A stretch of DNA of 12,326 nucleotides from Deltaproteobacteria bacterium (GCA_030620895.1 JAUXIU010000012.1:1-12326); one strand, 5' to 3'; counted from the stretch's first letter, positions 1-6,856 are shown. A program made the numbers and translations. Notes: generated from the letters alone by a model not told the origin.

Positions 1-992
1 AAGAGCTTCCTCAATATACGGCGTGCCTTATCTGCCATTCTAATAACCCTGTGGTGGTTATCGAGATTCTCCTTCAAGAATATCTTGAGTTCGCCGTTCT
101 TTTTTTTCATCACCTCACTAAACACCGCAACAGGGTACCCGATCTCCCTTACATCTTCGGCACTCCTTATATTATGATCCCTGACATTCTTTAATATTTC
201 ATTCACAATGTCTGTAACCTGTTTATTTATAATGCTTATTATAGTCTGCGCCTTATTAATCTTGAAATCCCCTTCTGGATGTTTTTCCTTAATCCGTTCA
301 TAGTTCCTTTGCCAAAGTTCCACATCTTCCATATCTTTTAAATCCAGCATCGAAGATGAAAGACCATCATCTATATCGTGGTTGTTGTAAGCAATCTCAT
401 CGGCTATATCAACTATCTGGGCTTCAAGACATAGTGCCTTTTCTGGCTGATATTCCTTCAATACCTCCGGCCTGTCATGCTCAGAGCTGTGTCTTACTAT
501 CCCCTCCCTTACCTCCCATGTCAGGTTGAGACCTCTAAAGGCAGGATAGCGCCTTTCCAGATTTTCGACGATCCTTAAAGACTGAAGATTGTGTTCAAAA
601 CCCCCGTATCCCTCCATAAGGTGGTTCAGTACCTCCTCACCTGTATGCCCAAAAGGCGGATGACCCAGGTCGTGTGCAAGCGCTATGGCTTCAGATAGGT
701 CCTCATTTATTCCAAGAGCCCTTGCTATACTACGCGATATCTGTGCCACCTCAATCGTGTGCGTTAGACGTGTCCTGTAGTGATCCCCTTCATGATAGAC
801 AAAGACCTGCGTCTTATATTCGAGCCTCCTGAATGCATTGCAGTGGATTATTCTGTCCCTGTCCCTCTGAAACGATGACCTGAAGGGATGTTCGGGTTCC
901 TTAAATCGGCGTCCCTTTGAGTCCTTACTCTTCATCGCATAAGGGGCAAGCCTCCCGGCCTCTATCTCAGAAAAGGAAGTAATCTTAAACAT
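1..992 (-). CDS. dgt: dGTPase-type deoxynucleoside triphosphate triphosphohydrolase, 3' end off the left edge
   Basis: The minus strand reads open from an ATG at 992-990 to the window edge, giving about 330 residues of an HD-domain dNTP triphosphohydrolase. Family members cleave dGTP or other dNTPs to the nucleoside plus triphosphate and keep the cytoplasmic dNTP pool in check. The metal-binding signature is visible in order: H78 in [13 protein letters not shown]107-D108 in [16 protein letters not shown], and D198 in [14 protein letters not shown]. The N-terminal [20 protein letters not shown] and LEYKTQVF segments are also typical. Most of the protein is present; only the last few residues should be missing if it is the short (about 340-380 aa) type. 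No strong ribosome binding site is seen upstream of the ATG. It is divergent from the lipoprotein gene at 1028 across 35 bp. The family call is firm; the preferred nucleotide cannot be read from sequence. Confidence 0.93.
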   Translation of the reverse strand, partial: MFKITSFSEIEAGRLAPYAMKSKDSKGRRFKEPEHPFRSSFQRDRDRIIHCNAFRRLEYKTQVFVYHEGDHYRTRLTHTIEVAQISRSIARALGINEDLSEAIALAHDLGHPPFGHTGEEVLNHLMEGYGGFEHNLQSLRIVENLERRYPAFRGLNLTWEVREGIVRHSSEHDRPEVLKEYQPEKALCLEAQIVDIADEIAYNNHDIDDGLSSSMLDLKDMEDVELWQRNYERIKEKHPEGDFKINKAQTIISIINKQVTDIVNEILKNVRDHNIRSAEDVREIGYPVAVFSEVMKKKNGELKIFLKENLDNHHRVIRMADKARRILRKL

Positions 993-1027
993 TGACCATC
1001 CACGGAGAGTAGTTGTAATATATATCC

Positions 1028-1483
1028 ATGAGGAAAATAATTCTTATAGCCATAATCATCCTTTTAAGCGGCTGCGGTTCTGTCATCTCAAGAGAGGCAA
1101 GAAGGGGTGTAGACAGAAGTATTACGCCTTCTATGGTGCAGATAGAACCAGATACCTATAGTAACCAAAAAATTATATGGGGTGGCATTATAATATCCAC
1201 AAATAATCTTAAAGATAGAAGCATCATTGAGGTACTTCATATCCCCAGCAAACGGACCGGCGAGGCTGGTGGTTCTGAGCCTCCTCAGGGCAGGTTTCTT
1301 ATAAATGCTATCGGTTACCTTGATCCCCTGACTTATAGAAAGAATATGAAAATAGTTGTAGCAGGTTCAATCAAGGGTATCGTAGTCAAGAAACTAGATG
1401 TGATGGAATACACTTATCCTCTTATAGAACCGGTTGAGATGCATCTATTTAACCCTGGGGAAGAGAGAGTCTCTCCTTATTAG
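1028..1483 (+). CDS. Slp-family outer-membrane lipoprotein
   Basis: This encodes a 151-aa protein with a short hydrophobic signal peptide (residues 1-15) and a lipobox LLSGC, so C16 should be the lipidated N-terminus after signal peptidase II cleavage. The mature part follows the Slp pattern: an early [12 protein letters not shown] segment, a central IIWGGIIIS strand, a conserved [15 protein letters not shown] block and an IKG...YPLIEP block near the end. Slp homologues are small outer-membrane lipoproteins of unclear function, known in E. coli as carbon-starvation-inducible. The length is slightly below the usual 180-190 aa. There is a GGAG at about 1003-1006, rather far from the ATG, so initiation may be weak or leaderless. 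It is a stand-alone gene, divergent from the dGTPase gene and convergent with the small gene at 1542-1685. Confidence 0.8.
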   Translation: MRKIILIAIIILLSGCGSVISREARRGVDRSITPSMVQIEPDTYSNQKIIWGGIIISTNNLKDRSIIEVLHIPSKRTGEAGGSEPPQGRFLINAIGYLDPLTYRKNMKIVVAGSIKGIVVKKLDVMEYTYPLIEPVEMHLFNPGEERVSPY

Positions 1484-1541
1484 GGCCTAACCGTAATGCT
1501 GACCTCTACATTCATCCGTATCATCATGCCAGGAAGAGGGA

Positions 1542-1685
1542 CTACCCTTCCTCAGGACCACATCCATCCTTGAGCTTCAATAAAAATTCACGATATTCCT
1601 CAAAATATTTATCCATAAATTTCGTTATGTCAGCATCCGCAACATCGATACTCTTCTTATGTTTAAGGTATTCTATGAATGTCAT
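1542..1685 (-). CDS. Small hypothetical protein, 47 aa
   Basis: The minus strand carries ATG at 1685-1683 and a TAG stop at 1544-1542. The 47-aa product begins MTFIEYLKHKKSIDVADADI and ends KLKDGCGPEEG. A near-perfect AAAGGAGC ribosome binding site lies 5 bases before the ATG (plus-strand 1691-1698), which is the main reason for accepting so short a gene. The protein is charged and rich in Lys, Glu, Asp and aromatic residues, with a probable amphipathic helix around residues 19-39 and one cysteine at residue 42. It has no signal peptide or membrane segment. I do not recognise a family. It converges on the Slp lipoprotein gene and sits next to a hairpin repeat element on its upstream side. Confidence 0.6.
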   Translation of the reverse strand: MTFIEYLKHKKSIDVADADITKFMDKYFEEYREFLLKLKDGCGPEEG

Positions 1686-1698
1686 AAAGAGCTCCTTT

Positions 1699-1830
1699 GT
1701 TTAACAGATATTATGCACGAACGTAGTCGGAACCTTTAGGTTTCGCTATTTGCGTAAAATTGGTTTCACCTTTTGGGTGCAATGCTACGATGGTTTGTCC
1801 ATTTCATGCATAATCTGGGTTTAACAGATA
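1699..1830. repeat. MITE-like hairpin element with inverted ends and 12-bp flanking direct repeats
   Basis: The 12-mer GTTTAACAGATA occurs perfectly at 1699-1710 and 1819-1830. The outer arms are inverted: ATTATGCACGAA (1710-1721) against TTCATGCATAAT (1802-1813). A near-perfect 8-bp hairpin CGGAACCT/AGGTTTCG lies at 1728-1745, and a weaker CACC...GGGTG hairpin at about 1767-1779. The right part (1784-1824) recurs with two mismatches at 3392-3432. No coding capacity is visible. The 12-bp repeats could be a target-site duplication or part of the element ends. Confidence 0.6.
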
Positions 1831-1938
1831 CCTTACAGCCATTTAGTAAGATTACAACCACCAAAAAAACTCAAACTAAGTTTAAAATATTTTTGATACA
1901 AATGTCAATGGACGAGGGGCTGTCCCAGGGAATTGCAT
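1831..1938. other. Non-coding spacer between hairpin element and heptamer array
   Basis: This is AT-rich spacer within the gene-free stretch 1686-2079. The only recognisable motif is GGGGCTGTCCC at 1916-1926. Its reverse complement, GGGACAGCCCC, matches GGGACAGTCCC at 3360-3370 with one difference. No reading frame here has a ribosome binding site or coding character. Confidence 0.5.
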
Positions 1939-2075
1939 ATTGACGATTGAAGATTAAAGAATGAAAAAGCCGTAGCTCGTGAATCGTGAATCGAAACCCG
2001 TAACTCGCAACCCGCAACCCGCAACCACGATACACAATTGAAGATTGACGATTGAGCAAATAGTATCGTGAATTG
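1939..2075. repeat. Degenerate 7-bp (heptamer) repeat array, left copy
   Basis: From 1971 to 2054 the sequence divides into consecutive 7-mers without a gap: CGTAGCT, CGTGAAT (x2), CGAAACC, CGTAACT, CGCAACC (x3), ACGATAC, ACAATTG, AAGATTG, ACGATTG. Units of the ATTGACG/ATTGAAG type precede it from 1939, separated by 4 extra bases at 1967-1970, and a trailing CGTGAATTG lies at 2067-2075. The loose consensus is CGNRAMY. Neighbouring units are more alike than distant ones, as in arrays that grow by local duplication. Spurious minus-strand reading frames cross it. A related array in the opposite orientation lies at 3236-3304. Confidence 0.7.
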
Positions 2076-2079
2076 TTTA

Positions 2080-2394
2080 TCATACACCAATATTCGAATA
2101 TCTGGCAAACTCTGCTGATACCAATATAACCATGGTATAAATACCCACGTTTTTGGCGTAGAGTTGCGGTAATGTTGCTATAAAATCCTTCTTAAAGGTT
2201 TTCATCTTTGCCATACGCTCTTTAGCAGGGGCATTTTCGACCTTCTTTTTATTCTCCCTGTAAATACTGATGAGGTCCATCACCTGTGTAGCAACAACAA
2301 CCAGGATGCAAAAAAAGATACCTCTTGGTGTAAACGTAAAGAACTCCTTTCCCAGCAGGCCGATAAGGATATGCATTGCGAAGTTCCAGATCAT
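2080..2394 (-). CDS. Hypothetical small membrane protein downstream of queC
   Basis: This encodes a 104-aa protein with a strong GGGAGGA ribosome binding site (plus-strand 2401-2407) 6 bases before the ATG at 2394. Two hydrophobic segments are clear: about residues 25-45 (GIFFCILVVVATQVMDLISIY) read as one membrane helix, and residues 83-97 near the C-terminus. The N-terminal 15 residues are also rather hydrophobic. A lysine-rich charged loop (KENKKK-like, about 46-72) lies between the helices. I do not recognise a family. It follows queC on the same strand after 89 bp and may be co-transcribed with it, although no functional link to queuosine synthesis can be seen. Its stop codon abuts the heptamer repeat array, so the C-terminus could have been altered by repeat insertion. 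Confidence 0.7.
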   Translation of the reverse strand: MIWNFAMHILIGLLGKEFFTFTPRGIFFCILVVVATQVMDLISIYRENKKKVENAPAKERMAKMKTFKKDFIATLPQLYAKNVGIYTMVILVSAEFARYSNIGV

Positions 2395-2483
2395 AGTTCT
2401 TCCTCCCTTAAGGTGCTCTTACAAACCCCTATTGCTCATAGAGACATTCCCTGCCTGGCACCATTTCGTTATTAAGAAAGCCC

Positions 2484-3188
2484 TTAATAGCTATTGTCAG
2501 CACTCTTCACCCTGTACGTTATCGGGTCATCTTTGTTTGCATCTCTAAATCCTTTGAGTCGAAGGAGACACGAATCACATTCGCCGCATGCGACATTACT
2601 TTCCCTGTAACATGACCACGTGAGATGAAAGGGTGCCATAAGTAATACCCCTTTTTTCACGATATCACCCTTTCTTATGTGAATTAAAGGCGTAATTATC
2701 TCTATCTTCGTCTCAGGCCTTGTCCCTGCATCTATCACCTTATCGAATGCCCTGTAGAATATCTCCCTGCAGTCGGGATAGCCTGAACTATCCTCTTCTA
2801 CTGCACCTATGTATATCCTCGTTGCGCCTATAACCTCAGCCCACGACACTGCCACAGCCAGCATATTGGCATTCCTGAAGGGGACATAAGTCGGGGGGAC
2901 CTCACCTTGGCGAGTGACAGGCTGTGAGCGTTGAGTTGGAACCTCTATCTTCTCATCTGTCAGGGCAGAACCACCTATATCCTTGAGATACCTGAGTTCC
3001 ACTACCAGCCTCTTCTCAACTCTGTAGAAATCTGCCATCTCATTGAATGCCCTTAGCTCCCTTTCCTCTGTCCTCTGACCGTAGTTGATATGCAGAAAGA
3101 CTAATCTATTATCGATGTTTGCGATGGCTGCCGTAACACAGCTATCCATTCCACCACTCACAAGTACTATGGCAATGTGTTTTCCCAT
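2484..3188 (-). CDS. queC: 7-cyano-7-deazaguanine synthase (QueC)
   Basis: QueC converts 7-carboxy-7-deazaguanine plus ammonia and ATP to preQ0, the cytoplasmic precursor of queuosine in tRNA and of 7-deazaguanine DNA modifications. The 234-aa protein has the PP-loop ATP-binding motif SGGMDS (residues 11-16), the family segment YVPFRNANML (101-110), and the C-terminal zinc site C193, C201, C204, C207 (CGECDSC). The length is normal for the family. Start at ATG 3188: MGKHIAIVLVSGG leads straight into the PP-loop, so no residues are missing, but no clear ribosome binding site precedes it. No queD, queE, queF or DNA-modification gene is in the window, so this is a stand-alone copy. It is bracketed by repeat blocks at 1699-2075 and 3236-3432. 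Confidence 0.95.
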   Translation of the reverse strand: MGKHIAIVLVSGGMDSCVTAAIANIDNRLVFLHINYGQRTEERELRAFNEMADFYRVEKRLVVELRYLKDIGGSALTDEKIEVPTQRSQPVTRQGEVPPTYVPFRNANMLAVAVSWAEVIGATRIYIGAVEEDSSGYPDCREIFYRAFDKVIDAGTRPETKIEIITPLIHIRKGDIVKKGVLLMAPFHLTWSCYRESNVACGECDSCLLRLKGFRDANKDDPITYRVKSADNSY

Positions 3189-3235
3189 TATCTAATTAAT
3201 AATTGATTACACAGATTTTTTTAAAGAATAAAAAA

Positions 3236-3304
3236 CCGTCGTTCGTGATTCGTGGTTCGGGTTTCGAGTTGCGATTCACTATTCACGATTAACGATTAAC
3301 GAAT
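3236..3304. repeat. Degenerate 7-bp (heptamer) repeat array, right copy
   Basis: From 3242 the plus strand divides into consecutive 7-mers: TTCGTGA, TTCGTGG, TTCGGGT, TTCGAGT, TGCGATT, CACTATT, CACGATT, AACGATT, AACGAAT. Read on the minus strand these are units of the CGTTAAT, CGTGAAT, CGCAACT and CGAAACC type, the same set as in the left array at 1939-2075 but inverted. The following CCTAACC-rich stretch (to about 3345) keeps a similar rhythm more loosely. It lies just upstream of queC and could contain or displace its promoter. Confidence 0.65.
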
Positions 3305-3358
3305 ACTGACCAACCTGGTATCCTAACCCTAACCTAACAACCTAAGCAATAGCTTTCT

Positions 3359-3432
3359 AGGGACAGTCCCTGCTGCAGGCTAAAGCCTTCGGCTACGATG
3401 ATTTGTCCATTTCGTGCATAATCTGGGTTTAA
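3359..3432. repeat. Hairpin repeat element, right copy
   Basis: The palindrome AGGGACaGTCCCT lies at 3359-3371. A hairpin AGGCT-AA-AGCCT follows at 3377-3388. Then comes a 41-base unit (3392-3432, starting GCTACGATG and ending CTGGGTTTAA) that matches 1784-1824 at 39 of 41 positions in the same orientation. The left arm of the element at 1699-1830 carries a shorter inverted relative (CCTAAAGGTTCCGACTACG on the minus strand). It is a dispersed non-coding repeat family with at least three partial copies in this window. Confidence 0.65.
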
Positions 3433-3467
3433 TAATTATTCATTAAAACATGCCTTATATCCACAGT

Positions 3468-5021
3468 TCAACCTAAAATCTTTGTAAGGAGACTGATAAT
3501 AGACTCTTCTTTAAAAACTGATGTATTCAATGTAATATGAGGGTAATCTATCCTTTCGTATAACTCCTTCTGTCTCTTGTATATCTCCCATCTCGCGTCA
3601 GAGACAACATCCTTCTCCTTAAACCTCTTTTTCAGGCGCCCCCTTATAGCATCCTCACCAGTAGTGCATTCTATAATGTGGACATTAGCCCCGATATTCT
3701 CTGCCGCCTTTACAATAGCATCCCTGTGGTCTGCCTTCGAGAATGTTGCATCGAGGATTACAGAGCGCCCTTCTTTTAGCCTTGATAGACCCCTTTTAAT
3801 AATCTCTGCATATGCCTTCTCCGTAAAATGCCTTGAGTATATCCCCTCTTCAAAACCCTCGAACCTGTGTTCACTTTGAGAGATACCCGCCAGATCCTTT
3901 CTTACCACATCAGATGATATAATATCAATTTCCAGTCTTTCTGACAGTATGCCGGCTACCGTGCTCTTACCGGTACCGGAAAGGCCGCACACAACTGTCA
4001 GTGTTGGTCTGAAACCTCCTGTAGCATAAAGATCGGCAAGATGGAAATACCTCATTGCTCTTATTTTCGAGGCCTCTTTTTCACCATCAGGAACCTCTTC
4101 TTCGTCCAGTTTAAACCCCTCAACCTTGCCTCTAACATAGGCCCTGTAACATTTATAAAAGTCGAGGAGCTTTCTGCCCGCCTTGTCTTTTGTAGTCTCA
4201 AAATATGCTTCAGCAAATACCTTAGAAAGGTCATGTCTATTGTAGAAGTCCAGGTCTATAGCCAGGAAGGCCATGTCAGACACTACATCCGAATATCTGA
4301 AGCGTTCGTTGAACTCTATACAATCGAATATCTGTATGCCATCTGATATACATACATGGTCAGAATGGATATCGCCATGCAGATCCTTTATATTACCCTC
4401 TTCCACCCTCTGGATAAACAACCCCTGACTATCTTCAAGCATCGCTCTGGTATATCTTGAAATCTCCTTAAACTGTTTCTGGGAGATCGTCCTCTTTATA
4501 AACCCCTCTGTCTGCATAAAGTTTTCTTCTGAATTTCTCCGTAGCACTGCAGGAAGTCCGTATCTGGAAATCTCCTTAGTGGAATCTGCCTTTAGATGGA
4601 AATTTGCAATGACACGTGCGGTCTCTTTTACAATATCATTTGAGATTCTGCCATCTTCGAGCATCCTGTTCAACATCATCTCTGGGGGAAGCCTTTTCAT
4701 CTTTACAGCATACTCTATAGTCTTGCCTTTTCCTCCTACCGTTATTTCCCCACTACCCTTCTTCACAATAGGAAGAACATTGATATACACACCTTCTGTC
4801 ATCCGCCTGTTCAATGTCAATTCCTGATGACAATAAAAACGCCTCTTCTCAAGTGTCGTGAAATCCAAAAAGCCGAAATTCACAGGTTTCTTTATCTTAT
4901 AGACATATTCTGGAGTAAAGAAGAGGTAGGATATATGTGTCTGTTTGAGTTCAACGCCTGACGGTCTTTCCGGATAGGCAGAAGGTTCAAGGAGTGATCT
5001 TATTACCTCTGGAAGTGACAT
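3468..5021 (-). CDS. Fused APH-like kinase and P-loop kinase domain protein
   Basis: This 517-aa protein joins two phosphotransferase modules. The N-terminal part (about 1-330) is an aminoglycoside-phosphotransferase/protein-kinase-like fold with a catalytic loop LHGDIHSDHV (214-223) and a metal-binding counterpart IFDCIEFNE (231-239). The C-terminal part (about 338-517) is a P-loop kinase with Walker A GLSGTGKST (346-354) and SSDVVRK (369-375), resembling the AAA_33/zeta-toxin-type small-molecule kinases. Databases usually call this architecture a bifunctional aminoglycoside phosphotransferase/ATP-binding protein. The substrate is unknown, and antibiotic resistance should not be assumed. The product should be cytoplasmic: no signal peptide or membrane helix is seen. 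AAGGGGA lies 4 bases before the ATG at 5021, and a promoter is proposed at 5073-5101. It is divergent from carD. Confidence 0.88.
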   Translation of the reverse strand: MSLPEVIRSLLEPSAYPERPSGVELKQTHISYLFFTPEYVYKIKKPVNFGFLDFTTLEKRRFYCHQELTLNRRMTEGVYINVLPIVKKGSGEITVGGKGKTIEYAVKMKRLPPEMMLNRMLEDGRISNDIVKETARVIANFHLKADSTKEISRYGLPAVLRRNSEENFMQTEGFIKRTISQKQFKEISRYTRAMLEDSQGLFIQRVEEGNIKDLHGDIHSDHVCISDGIQIFDCIEFNERFRYSDVVSDMAFLAIDLDFYNRHDLSKVFAEAYFETTKDKAGRKLLDFYKCYRAYVRGKVEGFKLDEEEVPDGEKEASKIRAMRYFHLADLYATGGFRPTLTVVCGLSGTGKSTVAGILSERLEIDIISSDVVRKDLAGISQSEHRFEGFEEGIYSRHFTEKAYAEIIKRGLSRLKEGRSVILDATFSKADHRDAIVKAAENIGANVHIIECTTGEDAIRGRLKKRFKEKDVVSDARWEIYKRQKELYERIDYPHITLNTSVFKEESIISLLTKILG

Positions 5022-5072
5022 ATCGTCCCCTTTTTAATATTGAAGTCTATACGATACAGCGATATTTTTGAA

Positions 5073-5101
5073 AGGATATACTTACATAAAATATGTGTCA
5101 A
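5073..5101 (-). promoter_or_regulatory. Sigma-70-type promoter for the APH/P-loop kinase gene
   Basis: On the minus strand, TTGACA (plus 5096-5101) is followed after 17 bases by TATCCT (plus 5073-5078). An overlapping TATATC lies at 15 bases. The -35 is a consensus match and the site lies about 50 bases upstream of the ATG at 5021. Confidence 0.5.
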
Positions 5102-5193
5102 GAGGGGGAAAAAGATGGCGTTAGAAACACTCTAGACCTTAAAAAAAGAATAAAAACAGACATTTCTACATATGCTTGACATAATAATGTTTT

Positions 5194-5222
5194 TTGACTT
5201 TTAAGATATGTTGTGTTATATT
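5194..5222 (+). promoter_or_regulatory. Sigma-70-type promoter for the carD operon
   Basis: TTGACT (5194-5199), a 17-base spacer, then TATATT (5217-5222), in an AT-rich stretch 74 bases before the carD start. A second consensus TTGACA at 5176-5181 has no good -10 at normal spacing. The resulting 5' leader would be about 65-70 bases. Confidence 0.55.
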
Positions 5223-5295
5223 TTTATGGGGATCTTTGTAAACCTTCCTGATAATTATATTTAAGTCTAACATATTCAAAGAAAATGGGTGAAAA

Positions 5296-5781
5296 ATGTT
5301 TAAGATTGGAGACTTAGCCGTATATCCAGCCCACGGTGTGGGCAAAATTGCCTCTATTGAAAACAAGGCGATTTCAGGCAAGACTCAAAAGTTTTACATT
5401 ATCCAAATACTGGAAAGTGGTGCAAAGATTATGATTCCCGTAGATAATGCCGAATCTGTTGGACTTAGAAGGATAGTCGACAAGAGTGTTGTACTAAAAG
5501 TTTATGCTGTACTTAAAGAGAGAAGTGATATCGTAATGGATAACCAGACATGGAATCGCAGGTATAGGGAATATATGAATAAGATAAAGACGGGCTGTGT
5601 CATTGAGGTAGCCAAGGTCTTAAGGGATATATATCTCCTTAAGACAGACAAAGATCTTTCTTTCGGTGAGAGAAAGATGATGGATACCGCGCGAAATCTC
5701 TTGATAAAAGAACTATCGATAGCAAAAAAGACAAAAGAGGATAGAATAGAGAAGGAACTGGATCGTTTAATGAGCTTCTAA
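5296..5781 (+). CDS. carD: CarD/CdnL-family RNA polymerase-binding transcription regulator
   Basis: This encodes a 161-aa protein opening with MFKIGDLAVYPAHGVGKIASIE, the hallmark of the CarD/CdnL/TRCF RNA-polymerase-interacting domain (a Tudor-like fold, about residues 1-60). A helical C-terminal domain follows (about 65-155) with the conserved WNRRYREY and LSFGERKM-type segments. Family members bind the RNA polymerase beta subunit and act at promoters, in several bacteria stabilising open complexes at rRNA and housekeeping promoters. Length and domain order are normal. A weak GGGTGA precedes the ATG. An overlapping upstream ATG at 5285 is out of frame and stops after ten codons. It is the first gene of the plus-strand run, 35 bp before the PIN/TRAM gene, and is likely transcribed from the promoter at 5194-5222. 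Confidence 0.93.
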   Translation: MFKIGDLAVYPAHGVGKIASIENKAISGKTQKFYIIQILESGAKIMIPVDNAESVGLRRIVDKSVVLKVYAVLKERSDIVMDNQTWNRRYREYMNKIKTGCVIEVAKVLRDIYLLKTDKDLSFGERKMMDTARNLLIKELSIAKKTKEDRIEKELDRLMSF

Positions 5782-5816
5782 AGCGAACTCTGCGCGTAAT
5801 AAGGAGGTGATAGTGC

Positions 5817-6842
5817 ATGCTTTTAATGAGAGTTCTTTTAGTTTTGTTTGCATCCTCGAGCGCGTATCTCGTTGCATTAGAAATAGTAGGTAAAGATCTT
5901 GCCATCCTCGGGTCAATAAGTGGCTTTATTATAGCAATCCTTGCAATTATCTTTGAAGAAAGGATAAATAAGGCACCATTAAAAGTAGTTATGGGAGGTG
6001 CTTTCGGCATCATAACTGGCCTGGTAGTAGCAAACCTCCTTACCTATCCACTCGTACTCAACTTCTTTGATAATCGCTACCTTGAATTCGCTGCCTATTT
6101 CTTTACTAATTGTATTTTAGGATACCTGGGATTAAGTATAGGTTTGAAGAAAGGAGCGGAGTTGGCAATCCTCGGTGGAGGTAACTCCTCAAAGATTGAA
6201 CATACGGGGAGAAGCGATATCAAGATATTAGACACAAGTGTAATTATAGATGGAAGGATTGCAGATATATGTGATACCGGCTTTATAACCGCCACTATTA
6301 TGATACCGCAGTTCGTACTTGGAGAATTACAGCATATAGCAGATTCGCCAGACCCGATAAGAAAAGCAAAAGGGAAGAGGGGGCTCAATGTCCTCCACAG
6401 GATTCAGGAACAGAAGGATGTGGATGTAGTCATAACTGACAAGGACTTTCCTGAGATTAAGGAGGTCGACGCACGGCTTGTAGCACTTGCAAAGGAACTC
6501 AATGCAAGGGTATTAACTAATGATTCAAATCTTATCAAGGTTGCAGAACTCCAGGGGGTTGCTGTATCCAGCATAACCCAGCTTGCCAGTGCATTAAAAC
6601 CTCTGATCCTGCCAGGTGAAACTATGAATATCATGGTATTAAAAGAGGGCAAGGAGTACGGTCAGGGCGTGGGTTATCTCGAGGATGGAACGATGGTTGT
6701 CATAGACAATGCCAAAAGGCATCTGGGGAAGGAGGTTGATATCGCTATAACCAGTATCCTCGACACAACCGGAGGCAGGATGATATTCTCAAAGTTAAAG
6801 GAAGAGGCAAAAAGAGAGTTTGCCTACACAGGCATTAATTAG
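5817..6842 (+). CDS. Membrane-anchored PIN/TRAM-domain protein, YacL type
   Basis: This encodes a 341-aa protein. Residues 1-120 hold about four hydrophobic helices (roughly 4-22, 28-46, 57-82, 92-112). A PIN-domain nuclease fold spans about 134-260 with the acidic residues D139 (LDTSVIIDGR), E170 (VLGELQ), D218 (EVDAR) and D236 (TNDSNL). A TRAM domain occupies about 263-330 (GETMNIMVLKEGKEYGQGVGYL). The order TM-PIN-TRAM is that of Bacillus YacL. All four acidic residues expected for metal-dependent RNase activity are present, but the RNA target is unknown. A full AGGAGGTGA ribosome binding site (5802-5810) lies 6 bases before the ATG, and an alternative ATG is at 5826. The gene ends at a strong terminator, closing the carD transcript. 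Confidence 0.9.
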   Translation: MLLMRVLLVLFASSSAYLVALEIVGKDLAILGSISGFIIAILAIIFEERINKAPLKVVMGGAFGIITGLVVANLLTYPLVLNFFDNRYLEFAAYFFTNCILGYLGLSIGLKKGAELAILGGGNSSKIEHTGRSDIKILDTSVIIDGRIADICDTGFITATIMIPQFVLGELQHIADSPDPIRKAKGKRGLNVLHRIQEQKDVDVVITDKDFPEIKEVDARLVALAKELNARVLTNDSNLIKVAELQGVAVSSITQLASALKPLILPGETMNIMVLKEGKEYGQGVGYLEDGTMVVIDNAKRHLGKEVDIAITSILDTTGGRMIFSKLKEEAKREFAYTGIN

Positions 6843-6856
6843 TTCTATATAAATTC

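Noticed and set aside
1939..2075. CRISPR array
   Set aside because: The units are 7 bp and contiguous, with no unique spacers of 25-40 bp, no conserved 23-47 bp direct repeat, and no cas genes nearby.
1871..2108. Two overlapping minus-strand reading frames of about 70 codons
   Set aside because: They run through the heptamer array and the repeat spacer, have no ribosome binding site, and their composition reflects repeat translation.
3189..3240. preQ1 riboswitch upstream of queC
   Set aside because: The stretch before the queC ATG on the minus strand is A/T-rich and lacks the short C-rich loop and pseudoknot tail expected of preQ1 aptamers.
3468..5021. Aminoglycoside resistance gene
   Set aside because: The APH-like domain is only a fold-level match and is fused to a P-loop kinase in a housekeeping context, with no resistance or mobile genes adjacent.
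5115..5135. Six-codon leader ORF (ATG GCG TTA GAA ACA CTC TAG) after an AGAGGGGGA
   Set aside because: It lies upstream of the proposed carD promoter, so it would not be on that transcript. The codons show no regulatory amino acid run and no attenuator hairpin follows.
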